64,000 nucleotides of DNA from Galaxea fascicularis. Taxonomy: Eukaryota; Cnidaria; Anthozoa; Scleractinia; Euphylliidae. The DNA lies in NCBI GenBank assembly GCA_948470475.1, contig OX419342.1, positions 86,001-150,000 on the forward strand. The letters run 5' to 3'. Of the stretch, positions 1-34,666 are shown in pieces; within the stretch, counting starts at the first letter, position 1, and every line of letters starts with the position of its first letter. A program made the translations under genes and the position numbers. Below the pieces are notes generated by a model. It saw only the letters and a program-made list of their open reading frames with translations. It was not told where the DNA came from and made no database searches.

Positions 1-140
1 GTTGCAGAGAGGTTAAAGTATGAGTGAATGTATGGACCGTTATACAGAGGTGACCGTTAGTGGTGGTTCAACTATATTTAATTTCCAACCTGGTTGCAAC
101 CCATCAACACAAGAAAAGTACAAGAACAAGATCAGTTTAC

Positions 141-271
141 CTTCTACATTCTCTTCAATGATAGGAGAACCCATTCCTTTTGTCAAAAGCATGTATGGTG
201 CAGTGGCATTCTCTGTAGTTTTATTTGATTCTGTCTTTTCTTCAGACTTAAGTGCAGTGCCACAGAGGTTC
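141..271 (-). CDS. Possible internal exon of an unrecognised gene
   Basis: Read on the minus strand, an open stretch starts after an acceptor-like TTTCTAG and ends at a donor-like GTAAAC. It holds 1 nt, 43 codons and 1 nt, with no stop. The peptide includes NLCGTALKSEEK and, near its end, GMGSPIIEENVE. It is hydrophilic, and I do not recognise the family. If real, the gene runs leftward out of the window, with upstream exons somewhere in the repeat-rich 300-3,700 region, where I found none. It could equally be chance open frame or transposon debris. Confidence 0.3.
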
Positions 272-569
272 CTAGAAATACTATGGCTTTGTGATGAAGT
301 CTTGTAACTTGAAATTGCATGGTCATTTCCAGACAACCCAAACCTAGTAAATTTGAATATTCGTATAGTGTGGGAAAAATTTTACCCTGTAGCACCCAAC
401 ATTTTTTCATCCACACTGTTTCCTTTTGGCAAACAACCCCCCCCCCCCCCACCCAAACCGCTCTGGCTAAACATTTAGAGGTATGTCGATGTACGAAGTA
501 TAAGACACCAAATAAACAATGTACTTTTCAAAGAGTGTTCAACTCTTAGAGGAGCAATGACTATTTTGA

Positions 570-655
570 AATTGGTTCAAGGCTTCAGGAGTGATTCTTG
601 TTACCTACAGCTGTAGCAATAAAATGAGAATCACTCCTGAAGCCTTAAACCAATT
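570..655. repeat. Short inverted repeat (29-bp arms, 28-nt loop)
   Basis: Arms at 570-598 and 627-655 are reverse complements with a single mismatch around GGTTCAAGG/CCTTAAACC. Transcribed from the minus strand, the mismatch becomes a G:U wobble, giving a hairpin of pre-miRNA size. It could also be a very small MITE. Confidence 0.7.
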
Positions 656-990
656 GCAAGATATGTATGCATGCACAGAGATGGAGATTATTTCTTCTGT
701 TCCCCAACCCCCCCCCAATATTTCCAACACTCTCCCCTGCCTGAAAAGTTCCTTCAACGACACTGACCCCCCCCCCCTCCTCTTCCCATGAAACATGCCT
801 TAAAATGTGGGTCTATCTGTCAGGGGCTTTAATTGGTTAAATCCTCATCCAATCAGTCTGCCGCTTATTTACTCGTTTCCAATGTAATGAATTATGTGCA
901 ACATAAGAAAATGAAGCCAAGAACCGTAATATATAAGCATAGGGAGCCAGATGATTTGGTTTTTGCGGGAAACTGACCTACCGGAAAAAG

Positions 991-1051
991 TTCTCTTAAG
1001 CCCCCGGGGGCCTTATTTAATTTCAGGATTCATTAACGGGGGCTTAAGAGA
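991..1051. repeat. Short inverted repeat TCTCTTAAGCCCCCG
   Basis: The 15-16 bp arms at 991-1006 and 1037-1051 (CGGGGGCTTAAGAGA) are inverted around an AT-rich 30-nt spacer. It is probably a remnant of a foldback element. Confidence 0.55.
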
Positions 1052-1554
1052 GAGGGCGGCGCTCATTTCAAATTTTAAACAGGCTGTTTTCGTCTTAAAA
1101 TTTTTTTGTACAAAACTCAAAATGGAATGGATTGTATTATAAGCATGTCTGCAATAATATTATAATATGATTGAGTCTGCATCGAGTGTACCGTATATAC
1201 CATTTTTGTTTTTAAAAAAACATTTGGACCACATGAAGTGGATTTTCGTAACAGGGAATAGGAGGGACTAATAATAATTTTTATTATCATTCGATGGATA
1301 TTTTCCCCCCTTTTAATTGGCTGAGAGCCCACCACGTGACCTACAAATAACTGCCTACAAATAATGATCTGCTCATGCATAATATCGTCTAAATGCGTTT
1401 TTGCTGCAAATAATATTCTGCTCATGCGCAATTGTAACCACGCTAGAATAAACTATTTAACTGAGAAGGAAACCAACTGATTTCTGCCAGCAGCGCACGC
1501 TTACCGCTTCCCAAAATAAAGTATCAAAACAAACTTGGTGATCGAATGATAAAA

Positions 1555-1702
1555 CAATTATTGAATTCGGTTATTGCAAAATATCGTGATTTGCCAGTGT
1601 CTTGCAGATCAATTATTTGCCTCAGCCTTTGGCTTTGGCAAATAATTGATCTGCTCACCACTGACAAATCACGATATTTTGCTCAACCTCGTCCAATAAT
1701 TG
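1555..1702. repeat. Foldback MITE, 148 bp
   Basis: The ends CAATTATTG and CAATAATTG are inverted. Inside, the arm around CAAAATATCGTGATTTG matches CAAATCACGATATTTTG in reverse, and GCAGATCAATTATTTGCC matches GGCAAATAATTGATCTGC. Almost the whole length pairs with itself, which is typical of a non-coding foldback element. Confidence 0.75.
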
Positions 1703-1724
1703 TTAATTATTACTACCACCCAAC

Positions 1725-1761
<37 letters not shown>

Positions 1762-2122
1762 TGCTGACTCAACCAGCAAATTCAGCAAAAAAAACTTTGA
1801 GGGATATTTCTAGGCTCCTTGTAATGTTTAAAGACCATTTAAAAAGTTGTTTTAATCAGCTAGAAAAATTTAATCTGTTCAGATTTCTTAGCTGAAAATT
1901 GAAGTGCCTGACAATTTTAGGGAATGAAATCTTCAATTCAGAATTTGCTAGCTGAACGTTACCTTTGAAGAACTTCTCTGTGAACTATTTACTTACCCGA
2001 AAATGCTCTTTATGAACCAAAAATTGCAAAAATAGCCCTACTGAAAATCTAAGGGACTATATTCCCCCTGGATTTCCCTAAGAAATCAGTAGCTTTTTGG
2101 CATTGTATTATCCGAAAGTCTT

Positions 2123-2962
2123 AATGTGGTTTAGCGATGTCTGTACTCTTATCGGCAACGATATGCATCATCACAGTGGTCAAAATGTTGTTGACTCGCG
2201 AGGCGCAGCCGAGTGAGTCCACAAATAGTCAAACGCCAATGTTCCTTCACGCCACATTATGTCCATCTCGGGCCATGCTAACAAGCAAAGCATATCAAGT
2301 TATAACTCAAGACCATCTGTAAAACAGTTGAAGAACTGCTCCGATATCCTCTCAAATGCTCTAGTTAGTAAAGAAGCGAGTTCAGCAGTTGTTCATGTTC
2401 CAGTGACGGGATGGCAGCTTTGAGTTCGATTACGTGCTCTGCCTCAAACTCCGGTGCTTTGGCCTTCCCAAATGGCTTCTCCATGGCTGCACTATTGCAA
2501 ATGCCAATGTGTTTGTTTTGCCGTAAATTCATTACAATCCTGCTTGAATACTTGCAGTAACTGAACAGTTGAAGTTGTTTGAAACTTGCATTTTCCTGAA
2601 CAAACGTTAAACTTTTATATGGTCGCTTCGCTGGATTCAGATCTTGTGGTAGCTTATTGTTGTTATAATAGCCAATCAGAAACGCTCATTTTGGGAAATA
2701 GACCAATCAGATTGAGATAAAGTTATAGACAACGCTTGCTCTTTCTTTGTGTCACGATCTTGGTCACACTCTGAAAAAACCATTTTCTTAGACGTTGATA
2801 TTGTGGTAAAAAACAAATCGAATGTGGTTTAGCATTGTCTGTACTCTCATCGACAACGAGTATGCGTCATCACAGTAGTCCACAACATTTTGACCACTGT
2901 GATGACACATACTCATTGTCGATAAGAGTACAGACAATGCTAAACCACATTCGATTTGTTAA
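2123..2962. repeat. Foldback DNA element with three copies of one approximately 70-bp arm
   Basis: The left arm (2123-2190, starting AATGTGGTTTAGCGATG) is inverted relative to the right arm (2883-2962, ending GCTAAACCACATTCGATTTG). A second copy at about 2811-2885 abuts the right arm, making a palindrome of about 150 bp at 2811-2962. The ends read AACAAATCG/CGATTTGTT. No coding capacity is seen between the arms. A shorter relative is at 42021-42147. Confidence 0.75.
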
Positions 2963-3029
2963 TTCACTTTGCCTCATGGGCTACTGACCCGTAGCCCTTG
3001 TGGGCTACAGGTCTAATTGTTAACTAACT

Positions 3030-3123
3030 CAAAAGGGGGGGGGGGTGTTATTAGAAAGGGGGGGAAGGGCTCATTACAAAAATCGACTTCCAAACGGGGG
3101 GTGGGGCAGGGGTGCTTAATACC
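3030..3123. repeat. G-rich repeat copy (shared with 46740-46830)
   Basis: Poly-G blocks flank the phrase ATTACAAAAATCGACTTCC. The reverse complement of 46740-46830 has the same order: G-run, TTACAAATATCGACTTCC, then AACGGGG. These are two dispersed copies, in opposite orientation, of a small element whose sequence beyond the G-runs I cannot define. Confidence 0.5.
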
Positions 3124-3250
3124 TTAACAGACCTTCTTAACAGACCTACGGTAATTTAGTTTTATCCAGGTCACCAGTGCGGAAGACCGGGAGACTCTCG
3201 GATAATCCGGGAGAGTTGGCATGTAGGCCTCGGTATGCACTGCATTAAGC

Positions 3251-3530
3251 TAACCTTAAGCCCGCCGCACACTTGAGGAAAGAGCTGAGCAAAATTCCTC
3301 GCGAGGCAGTTAGCTCAGCCGTTTCCTCACGTGTGCGGCAAATTTGCGGTGAGAAATTCGCCTCGCGAGGCGATAAAAAAATATCAAACATGTTTGATAT
3401 TTTCCTCATCGCCTCGCGAGGCGAATTTCTCACCGCAAATTTGCCGCACACGTGAGGAAACGGCTGAGCTAACTGCCTCGCGAGGAATTTTGCTCAGCTC
3501 TTTCCTCAAGTGTGCGGCGGGCTTTAGGTA
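3251..3530. repeat. Near-perfect 280-bp foldback just upstream of the PP1 gene
   Basis: The sequence folds about a centre at 3390/3391 (ATATCAAACA|TGTTTGATAT), with arms of about 138 bp that differ only near the tips and by a small indel near the centre (ATAAAAAAATAT versus ATGAGGAAAATAT). Each arm contains two related sub-blocks, each running from a C-ACTTGAGGAAA or C-ACGTGAGGAAA start to a CCTCGCGAGG palindrome, so the 10-bp motif occurs four times in all. The ends resemble TAACCTTAAGCC. High arm identity suggests recent insertion or ongoing conversion. It lies about 230 bp before the PP1 start codon. Confidence 0.85.
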
Positions 3531-3756
3531 ACTTCGTTCCCTCGACTTACCTTGGTGTAAGAAATCTTCCAAAAGTGACTCCTTGGGGTGGAAATGCTCT
3601 CCAAAGCACAGGACAATTTCTACGTACGAACCTCGTCGCCATCTTGGAATTGAATAAAGTATCACGTGCGTAGTGTCACCAAATATGGAAAATAATTCCG
3701 TATAAGGACCATGCCTCCAGAAACTGTCGTTGACCAAAAATTGTTTGGTAGTTGAT

Positions 3757-13307
<9,551 letters not shown>

Positions 13308-15822
13308 CTGGTACATTCACTACTACAATCTATACCGAGTGAAGTTTTTGTTAAGTTGTCTTGATAAAAGATCATTTCCTCTCCATTCACAAGGAGGCAA
13401 CTCTTTTGTGGCATCCAAGATTCCACAGTTACTTGTTGTAAGTCTCATCTTATTGTGTATGACAATTTAATCTCCAACCTGTGGAATCACATGATTATAT
13501 TAAGAGCTGTATCATCTATGAGAGATTTTGATAGTGAGAACTGATTGATGTTGTGAGAATTGTTTGATGGGTATAGAATTATGTAGTAGCTGAGTCATTA
13601 TTTTTTGGTTCTTCCTTTTCCTATAAAGTTGTGAATGGCTGCTCCTTTGTAAAGAGACAGGCACAAAGACCAAACTAAAAAAAATCCAGGTTGCAACAGA
13701 CATGTTTTCTTCAGAGACTCAAAAGACCATGATTATGTTTGGCTGAGGAATACGAAAACACAACTTTTCTGGTTATTTGTACTAAAAAAAGCTCTTTCTG
13801 CTGTGGCAAACTTAACATTGTCATTTTTTTTAATTTTACTGTGATGATTTTGTTTTTCAAGAGCTTTTTAAAAATGAATTTCAGTTTGTAAAGTGCATGT
13901 ACCCATTTGCCAGTCTCATGCATTTCTTTTTCTCTTAACTGGCACATTTTACCACTTTGTATTTTAGTTTACACACGATCTGTACAGTCAAATTGAGTAT
14001 GCACTTTGAAAAGCTAACCAGCCATTGCTAAGCCCTCTGCCTTGAAAATAATTCAGTTGGCTGTTTTTCTTTTCAAATTGGAAGCCTTCAAACAACTTGT
14101 AACTGTGTTGAATAGAAATAAATTATTATTCCTTTCAGAATGTGGTTGCATTTGAATTATTCTTGCACTATCATTAGAAAGGATGTTCACAAGTGTAGGG
14201 TATTACAATCTCAGCAGAATTGCTAATGACAAGTTCCTAGTTTTATTTTTAGTTTTCCAAAACCCACAGGCATTGCAATGTGGAAAGAATACAAACGTTT
14301 TCATCCCATTTTAAAATGTCATGTTTGGTAGTAGTAGTAGTCACTTGATCAGTACCATGTCATTATGAGTGGGAAGAGTATCTCTTTGTGCTCCAGGGTA
14401 AAATGACAGTGTAAGTTTCAGCTGTCACCATTTTTGTTGTCACTGAAATAAGGCGAGGTTCTGTCAAGTATTTTTGTAACACCATTCTGTTTTGTATTAG
14501 GGTTCTAAAACTGGACAAAATTAGAATGTTTTATAACTACTTTGAAGTTTCACATAATGGTGTTGAAATGTGGCATATTCTTGATGCCACAGGTAAATAC
14601 CACCTTATAACTTGTCAGTCTGACCATTTGAATAAAACCCTGATCAACATTTCATGTTTTGCTTTGTTAAAAATTTTAAGTTATTGAAAGATTCTTTCTA
14701 GGGATGCAATGATTCAATGTAGAGTGACATAGGGTGGAATGATGAAACTTTATTAGCTGAATTTAATTGTTTTTGTCAAACTGATGTGATTATGTAAAAT
14801 AAAACTGATCTTTGTACAACTTGATACACACATTTATTCAAAATAACTTTGTAGTTCTTAAAGGAAACCCTTAAAACCTCTGTAAAGTTTGTGGTTGATG
14901 GCTATCATTGCTTTTAGTTGTCAACCACTATTTGAGCACTCAGTTATACTTGCATCTACTACACACAACTGGTGCTTGGTTACTAGTAATATTTGGTTTC
15001 ATCAACAGGTGAAAAGTACTGAGATTGAAGTACTGACATGTCAAGGCCTTCATCAAAATGAACCCATACTGGACTGAATCAAATTGGCATCCTATGAGCA
15101 ATCAGTAGACATGGGAGGGGTTACATGTGGTTTAGTAGTCATAGAATAGCATAACATCACCATAAAAACCATCACCAGCGAAATTATTTCTGCAATGTTG
15201 ATGTCTGTAGTGTACCTACAACATTAGAGGTGTTGAAACTGTTTTCCATTGCAAATTTTGAGAATTATGTGTAAATTGTGTTGGGCTGTTGAAACATTTT
15301 AATTCTCCAAGGATGCTCCAGAGCATGAGGCCTCAAACAGAATTAAATGCTTGTAGCACAACACAGTTATTTTGCGGTGTTTTTGCAGACAAATCAAGAA
15401 CTGAGTTCATTATTTGACCGAAACTCACTTCATTTTCTGCAGTTTGGTGGTCTTGGTCAAGGCACAATGGACATCATAGCAAAATCTCCATTTTGTTTGT
15501 TTGTAACAGTACATTAAACTGTTCACTGTTTTTGTATTACGTTTTCATTCATTATACAAGGCAAGGGAAAGTTTCCAGACATTAATGTGGTTCTCTTGTT
15601 GCAAAATTACCTTAGGGAAATATTGCTCCACTCCATTCGTTCTTTACATTGTGCTCATTTTATTTTCCACAACTAAAGTAAATGGAAATTCTATACAAAA
15701 GGAGACTCCCTACAGTTATCAGCACAGCAAAACAGGATATCATGTTGCAGCAACTCCATTAAGAGTTCTTCCCTGGACTTCTTCCACAGCCATTTATTCT
15801 GGTCACGTTTGAGGTGGAATGA
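13308..15822. other. Convergent intergenic region, PP1 and MCM5 3' sides
   Basis: Contains the 3' UTR side of both genes. AATAAA-type signals occur near 14118 and elsewhere on the plus strand. No gene is supported. A 75-codon plus-strand frame at 15585-15812 with a hydrophobic N-terminus overlaps the expected MCM5 3' UTR and was not accepted. Confidence 0.6.
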
Positions 15823-30858
<15,036 letters not shown>

Positions 30859-30931
30859 TTTATGCAGAATTTCAAGTTCAGTTCAATGACTGATCGCCAA
30901 CTGCTGCTCACTTTCCGCTGGGAAGAACAAA

Positions 30932-30943
30932 TTTGGCGGGAAA
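30932..30943. promoter_or_regulatory. E2F-type site TTTGGCGGGAAA
   Basis: An exact E2F consensus lies 74 bp upstream of the MCM5 ATG. MCM genes are well-known E2F targets at the G1/S transition in animals, so site and gene agree. Confidence 0.8.
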
Positions 30944-30963
30944 CTTGGATGTTTCGTTGCGTG

Positions 30964-30988
30964 ATTGGCTTGTAAGCAAGTCACGTGA
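30964..30988. promoter_or_regulatory. Inverted CCAAT box and TCACGTGA E-box
   Basis: ATTGG at 30964-30968 reads CCAAT in the MCM5 direction (NF-Y type). The palindrome TCACGTGA at 30981-30988 is a CACGTG E-box of the USF/MYC class. Both are about 110-130 bp from the MCM5 ATG. Confidence 0.5.
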
Positions 30989-31286
30989 ATGAAACGTGAA
31001 ATTTTTGTCCGATGGCAGCAGACCACAGAGCACATTGTAGCTACTAACCCTGACGACATGTATAAGTGCATCTTTTTTCACCTTACATTTTAAAGATCAA
31101 TACAAAGTGCAAACATTTGGTATCATTCTTATATTTACTGCATGATTACCCACCACAACTGGGCAAACAGATGTTACTCAACTATGATTAAAACAAAAAA
31201 AAAAAAAAACAGACTGACGTACCCCTCCCTGCTGCCTTACCTTTGTATTCTGCATTCTATCGATACTTTCGAAAGTACGAAAAACT

Positions 31287-31619
31287 ATGTCTGCTCCAAA
31301 ACGCCAGAAACTTGATGAAGAAGAAAGAAACACAGCACTTCCGTCTTTACGCAAAGCTGGGTGGGCAGAAGTTAAAGGGAGGGATGCTATTTGCAAGGAA
31401 TTCGTTTTCAAAGATTTCAACCAAGCGTTTGGATTTATGACACGTGTGGCCCTTAAAGCTGAAAAGATGGATCATCACCCTGAGTGGTTTAACGTGTACA
31501 ACAAGGTACAGATAAGCCTGAGCACACACGACTGCAGTGGTCTGTCAGAAAATGATATTCAGTTAGCCAACTTCATCGAAACCGCCGCCAGCTCGATTAT
31601 TGAGTCAAACTCAGACTGA
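31287..31619 (+). CDS. PCBD1: Pterin-4a-carbinolamine dehydratase (DCoH), single exon, 110 aa
   Basis: Dehydrates 4a-hydroxy-tetrahydrobiopterin formed by aromatic amino acid hydroxylases, so recycling the cofactor; vertebrate PCBD1 also binds HNF1. The reading [19 protein letters not shown] leads into [20 protein letters not shown] and then the active-site segment [18 protein letters not shown], with the key His-His-Pro and a later His in LSTHDCSGL. Length 110 aa compares with 104 for human PCBD1; the first ~15 residues are lineage-specific. No intron is present. An A-run lies 75 bp upstream, not downstream, so it gives no support for a retrocopy. PCBD1 and PCBD2 cannot be separated from sequence alone; the symbol is for the family. 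Confidence 0.93.
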   Translation: MSAPKRQKLDEEERNTALPSLRKAGWAEVKGRDAICKEFVFKDFNQAFGFMTRVALKAEKMDHHPEWFNVYNKVQISLSTHDCSGLSENDIQLANFIETAASSIIESNSD

Positions 31620-33042
31620 ACAGTATTCCACACTTGCACCTGTACGGAGTTGGCTTACAAGACGTTATGAACTCTAATAGTTTATTTGAGAGATCGGATA
31701 TTTTGTAAACTTCAACTGTCAATGTTTTGCTAAATGGATGCTGGGTTCGCCGGTGCTGTGTATTAAAGTCAATTAATTAAACTCAGGCTTAAATACTATC
31801 TCTTTAATTTAGCCTGAGCCAAAGACAGTAGAAGAGAGTAAAGGGACGACCTGTTATAGATAGAATATAAAATTTGGAGGGCAAGTCCAGTTGTTGTTTT
31901 GAAAAGTTGAAATAAAGCAAGAATCTTGTTGGCCTTGCTGAGATGGCTTGGTCTGTATTGTGCCATGGTTTGCACATCTCCCCCCTCTCTGTCAGTGTTT
32001 GGATGTGTAGAGTTATTCCCCTCCCCCCTTTTAATCACAGGGGACTGTGTTTGACAGCTCGGGTATCATTCATCTGTGCAGCAGGTGGTTGGTTTGGCAA
32101 TGCCCCTTTCATATATCTTCATTTCCGACATTCAATCTGGATTTACCCCTGGCACACTATGAGGCATCTCAAAGGAGATCAGGGGGCACTGAGGCCCTTG
32201 AGTGCCCTGACATCTGCATGGATGCGTGGAAATCTTGCATTCAAACTGAAAATCACACAAATCACAAAATAAAAAAAAGGAGCTGCACTGATGAACTTTC
32301 CCAATGTGTCCCCCTGGATAAAAAATATGATGGTGATCATTACTACCTTGCATAAACAACAACAGCACTTTATTGTCCCCATAATATGTTAAAGTTAATA
32401 TAAACAATAAGAATCTTAACTAATTTTATTAAAGAGTAGTGACTCACTGAAATAACTACAGGGCTAAAACCACCAGGAAGCTGGATTAGAGCAGCTGGTT
32501 TACCCTTATAGGATGACCACAGGAACCTCAAGTATTTGACACCTTTTTTTCCTGTGGGTGTGGAGTCAATTAACTTCAAGTAAGGTGGCTCACACTGGTT
32601 TCCAGCACTTATACTTTGAGGGGTCATTGCTACCAATGTTTAAGTATTGTTACCTTTATAGTGATATCGAATAAATGCCGAATCATTGTATTGGTGAACA
32701 AGTTATGTTTACGATGCATGTTTCTGTTAGACTTTCATTCCTTTAATCTAATATTGTTGTAGCTTGTATTGTAACTGTATCGATAATTAATGGTAATTCT
32801 TAATGGTTTTAAGCTGTTGTACTTCCTTTGTAATTTATTTGTTAATGTATTTGTTAATGTGATTAGTTTAGCCACAGACTGCATGTAGCTCCGCCCACCG
32901 CGATTAGCCTTTGCTATTTGTGGGCGGAGACGGACTGTACTTTTTGATAACTTTGATGCCAATAAAATTGGAAATATATAAATTGGAAATATAAATGTTA
33001 TGAAATTTTTTCCCCTCAATAGCTTTCCATAGCAATACAATA

Positions 33043-33665
33043 CACTTAAGGAGGCTGGAAAGGGTTTTTAGCTGCACATGTGCGTGCAAACTATACACGC
33101 CATAACTAAGATGCATGTGTCAGCTGAATGAATCAAAATTAAGCACACTGGAAGTTAAATACTGCGTGAAATTGCAAAAACTGGAAATAAAATCTGTGGA
33201 AAACATTTTTTTTTTGTTCGACATTTTGCTTGGTGACCTATCTTGATTTTTTGCATACACGTACCATTCACAGTGGCACTTCAAATATAACAGTTTCAAT
33301 GAAAATTATCTAGAAGAATTTTCTATAAGCCATAAAATGCATTTTTTTTAATGTTAAATTTTTTTCATACTGCCTGAAAAGTCAAAGAATTTAGGGAACT
33401 TTCCAACAAAGAGATAAAAATGATAGGTCACCGAATTAGTTTTTCAGATAATTTACAAAAACTGACATTTAGAGGACCTTTTTGTGGACCTAAGGCATTG
33501 CCATGGTAACTGATGTGACACGTCACAAGCACCCTTAAAATATAGCCCAACAATAGAGTTCCAAGGAGACATAGTTTGCCTTCACCATTAAATATCCTTC
33601 TTTGCAATCTTTCATCGTTTCGCAAACACTACATCAATGAAAAACCCTTTTGAGCCTCCTTAGGT
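33043..33665. mobile_element. Non-autonomous DNA element, approximately 620 bp
   Basis: CACTTAAGGAGGCTGGAAAG and the following GGTTTTT are inverted at the right end (AAAAACCCTTTTGAGCCTCC, TTAGGTG). The interior is AT-rich and non-coding. Confidence 0.7.
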
Positions 33666-33914
33666 GACAATAACTCAAAAATGAGCCCAGTGACCCCCAT
33701 GTTTTGCGTTAAGGAATAAGCATGTCAAAATCCAACATTTTTCAAAGTTATACAAATTGTTGGAGTGGATTCAGAGCAACTTTAACTTTTCAAAAATTTT
33801 CAAAGGTACAATGTGAATCCTTTGTTCAATAATCACAATGCATTATTTACTTTTGAAACAAAGTTTGTCCCATTTAATCCATGGAAACTTTGGCTGCCTG
33901 GCTTTAAGTGCAAT

Positions 33915-33915
33915 A

Positions 33916-33955
<40 letters not shown>
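33915..33955. repeat. (ATCT)n microsatellite
   Basis: About ten uninterrupted ATCT units. Confidence 0.95.
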
Positions 33956-33956
<1 letters not shown>

Positions 33957-34413
33957 GTGCACCTAGGGAGGGAAGGCTTGGGGGATTTGTCAGAATTCAT
34001 CTGCCCCATTCACAGGGTTATTTTCACAAGTTTTGACTGGAAATTTGAACAAAAGCTCTACGGTCCACAGTACACTGGATGTCCCCAGCAGAAACTAGTT
34101 AATGCACTGCTATTGTTAGAGAGTGGGAGAGGAGTTTATGACATTGAAGTTTTAGATCACTTCTTGTGGTTTTCAGCAGTTCCAATCTAACAAAGGTGGT
34201 TTTTTCAGTAATAGCCAAATGGAAATCTTTCAGATTTTAAATGATTGTGTGGCAGACACACCACTAGATACACCTCTCAATATATTGACAGAGAGATACA
34301 CGTTTACATACACTGAAAATCCAAAAATTGTGAACACTGGAAATATTTTTGGAATTTTGTTTCAAGTAAAGAGCTTAAATCACATGCAAGAAAACTTAAC
34401 CACAAACTGTGAT

Positions 34414-34498
34414 GGTAATTAGTTTGTGGTTTCATGTCGCTTCTGGTTGGTTGCTACACAATGGAAAATGTCAAAACCAAATCGTAGTGTTCACAGTT
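34414..34498 (+). pseudogene. Inverted copy of the DUF296 gene's 5' end
   Basis: This segment matches the minus-strand sequence of 35484-35401 at close to 90%: AATTAGTTTGTGGTTTCATG, then TTCTGGTTGGTTGCTACACA, an ATG context and TCAAAACCAAATCGTAGTG. It reproduces the 5' flank and first codons (MSKPNRSVHS versus MSKSNHSVHG) and then diverges. It lies about 170 bp beyond the gene's stop codon, pointing the other way. Confidence 0.75.
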
Positions 34499-34666
34499 TT
34501 AAGATTTGCACAGTAATTAAAACAATACAATAATATAACTTTAATATACAATCACTATACTAATAAATATCATAGAATATAGACTAATAAAAACTACTAA
34601 TGTTTAAAGTTATTACAAATAGCACAGCCATGATGATGATATGCTCAACATATGATGCTGGTGTTG

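Larger units (their letters stand above)
30859..31286. promoter_or_regulatory. Divergent promoter between MCM5 and the PCBD gene
   Basis: The two start codons point away from each other across 428 bp with no other gene. The MCM5 half holds an E2F site, an inverted CCAAT and an E-box; the PCBD half holds an A-run (31194-31211) and is AT-rich. No TATA box is obvious for either gene. Co-regulation is inference. Confidence 0.65.
31620..34666. other. Gene-poor interval between PCBD and DUF296 genes
   Basis: Holds the PCBD 3' UTR, a DNA element (33043-33665) and an ATCT microsatellite. An 88-codon minus frame (32370-32636) and several shorter frames show no family resemblance and were not called. 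Confidence 0.55.

Noticed and set aside
3273..3531. Three overlapping 60-134-codon frames
   Set aside because: They are shadows of the palindrome at 3251-3530: the frames on both strands encode the same peptides because the DNA is self-complementary.
15585..15812. 75-codon plus-strand frame with a hydrophobic, signal-peptide-like start
   Set aside because: It overlaps the expected MCM5 3' UTR on the other strand, has no splice partners or family resemblance, and is of chance length for this AT-rich DNA.
32370..32636. 88-codon minus-strand frame between the PCBD and DUF296 genes
   Set aside because: No recognisable domain. The segment KYLRFLW faintly recalls retroelement proteins, but nothing else supports this.
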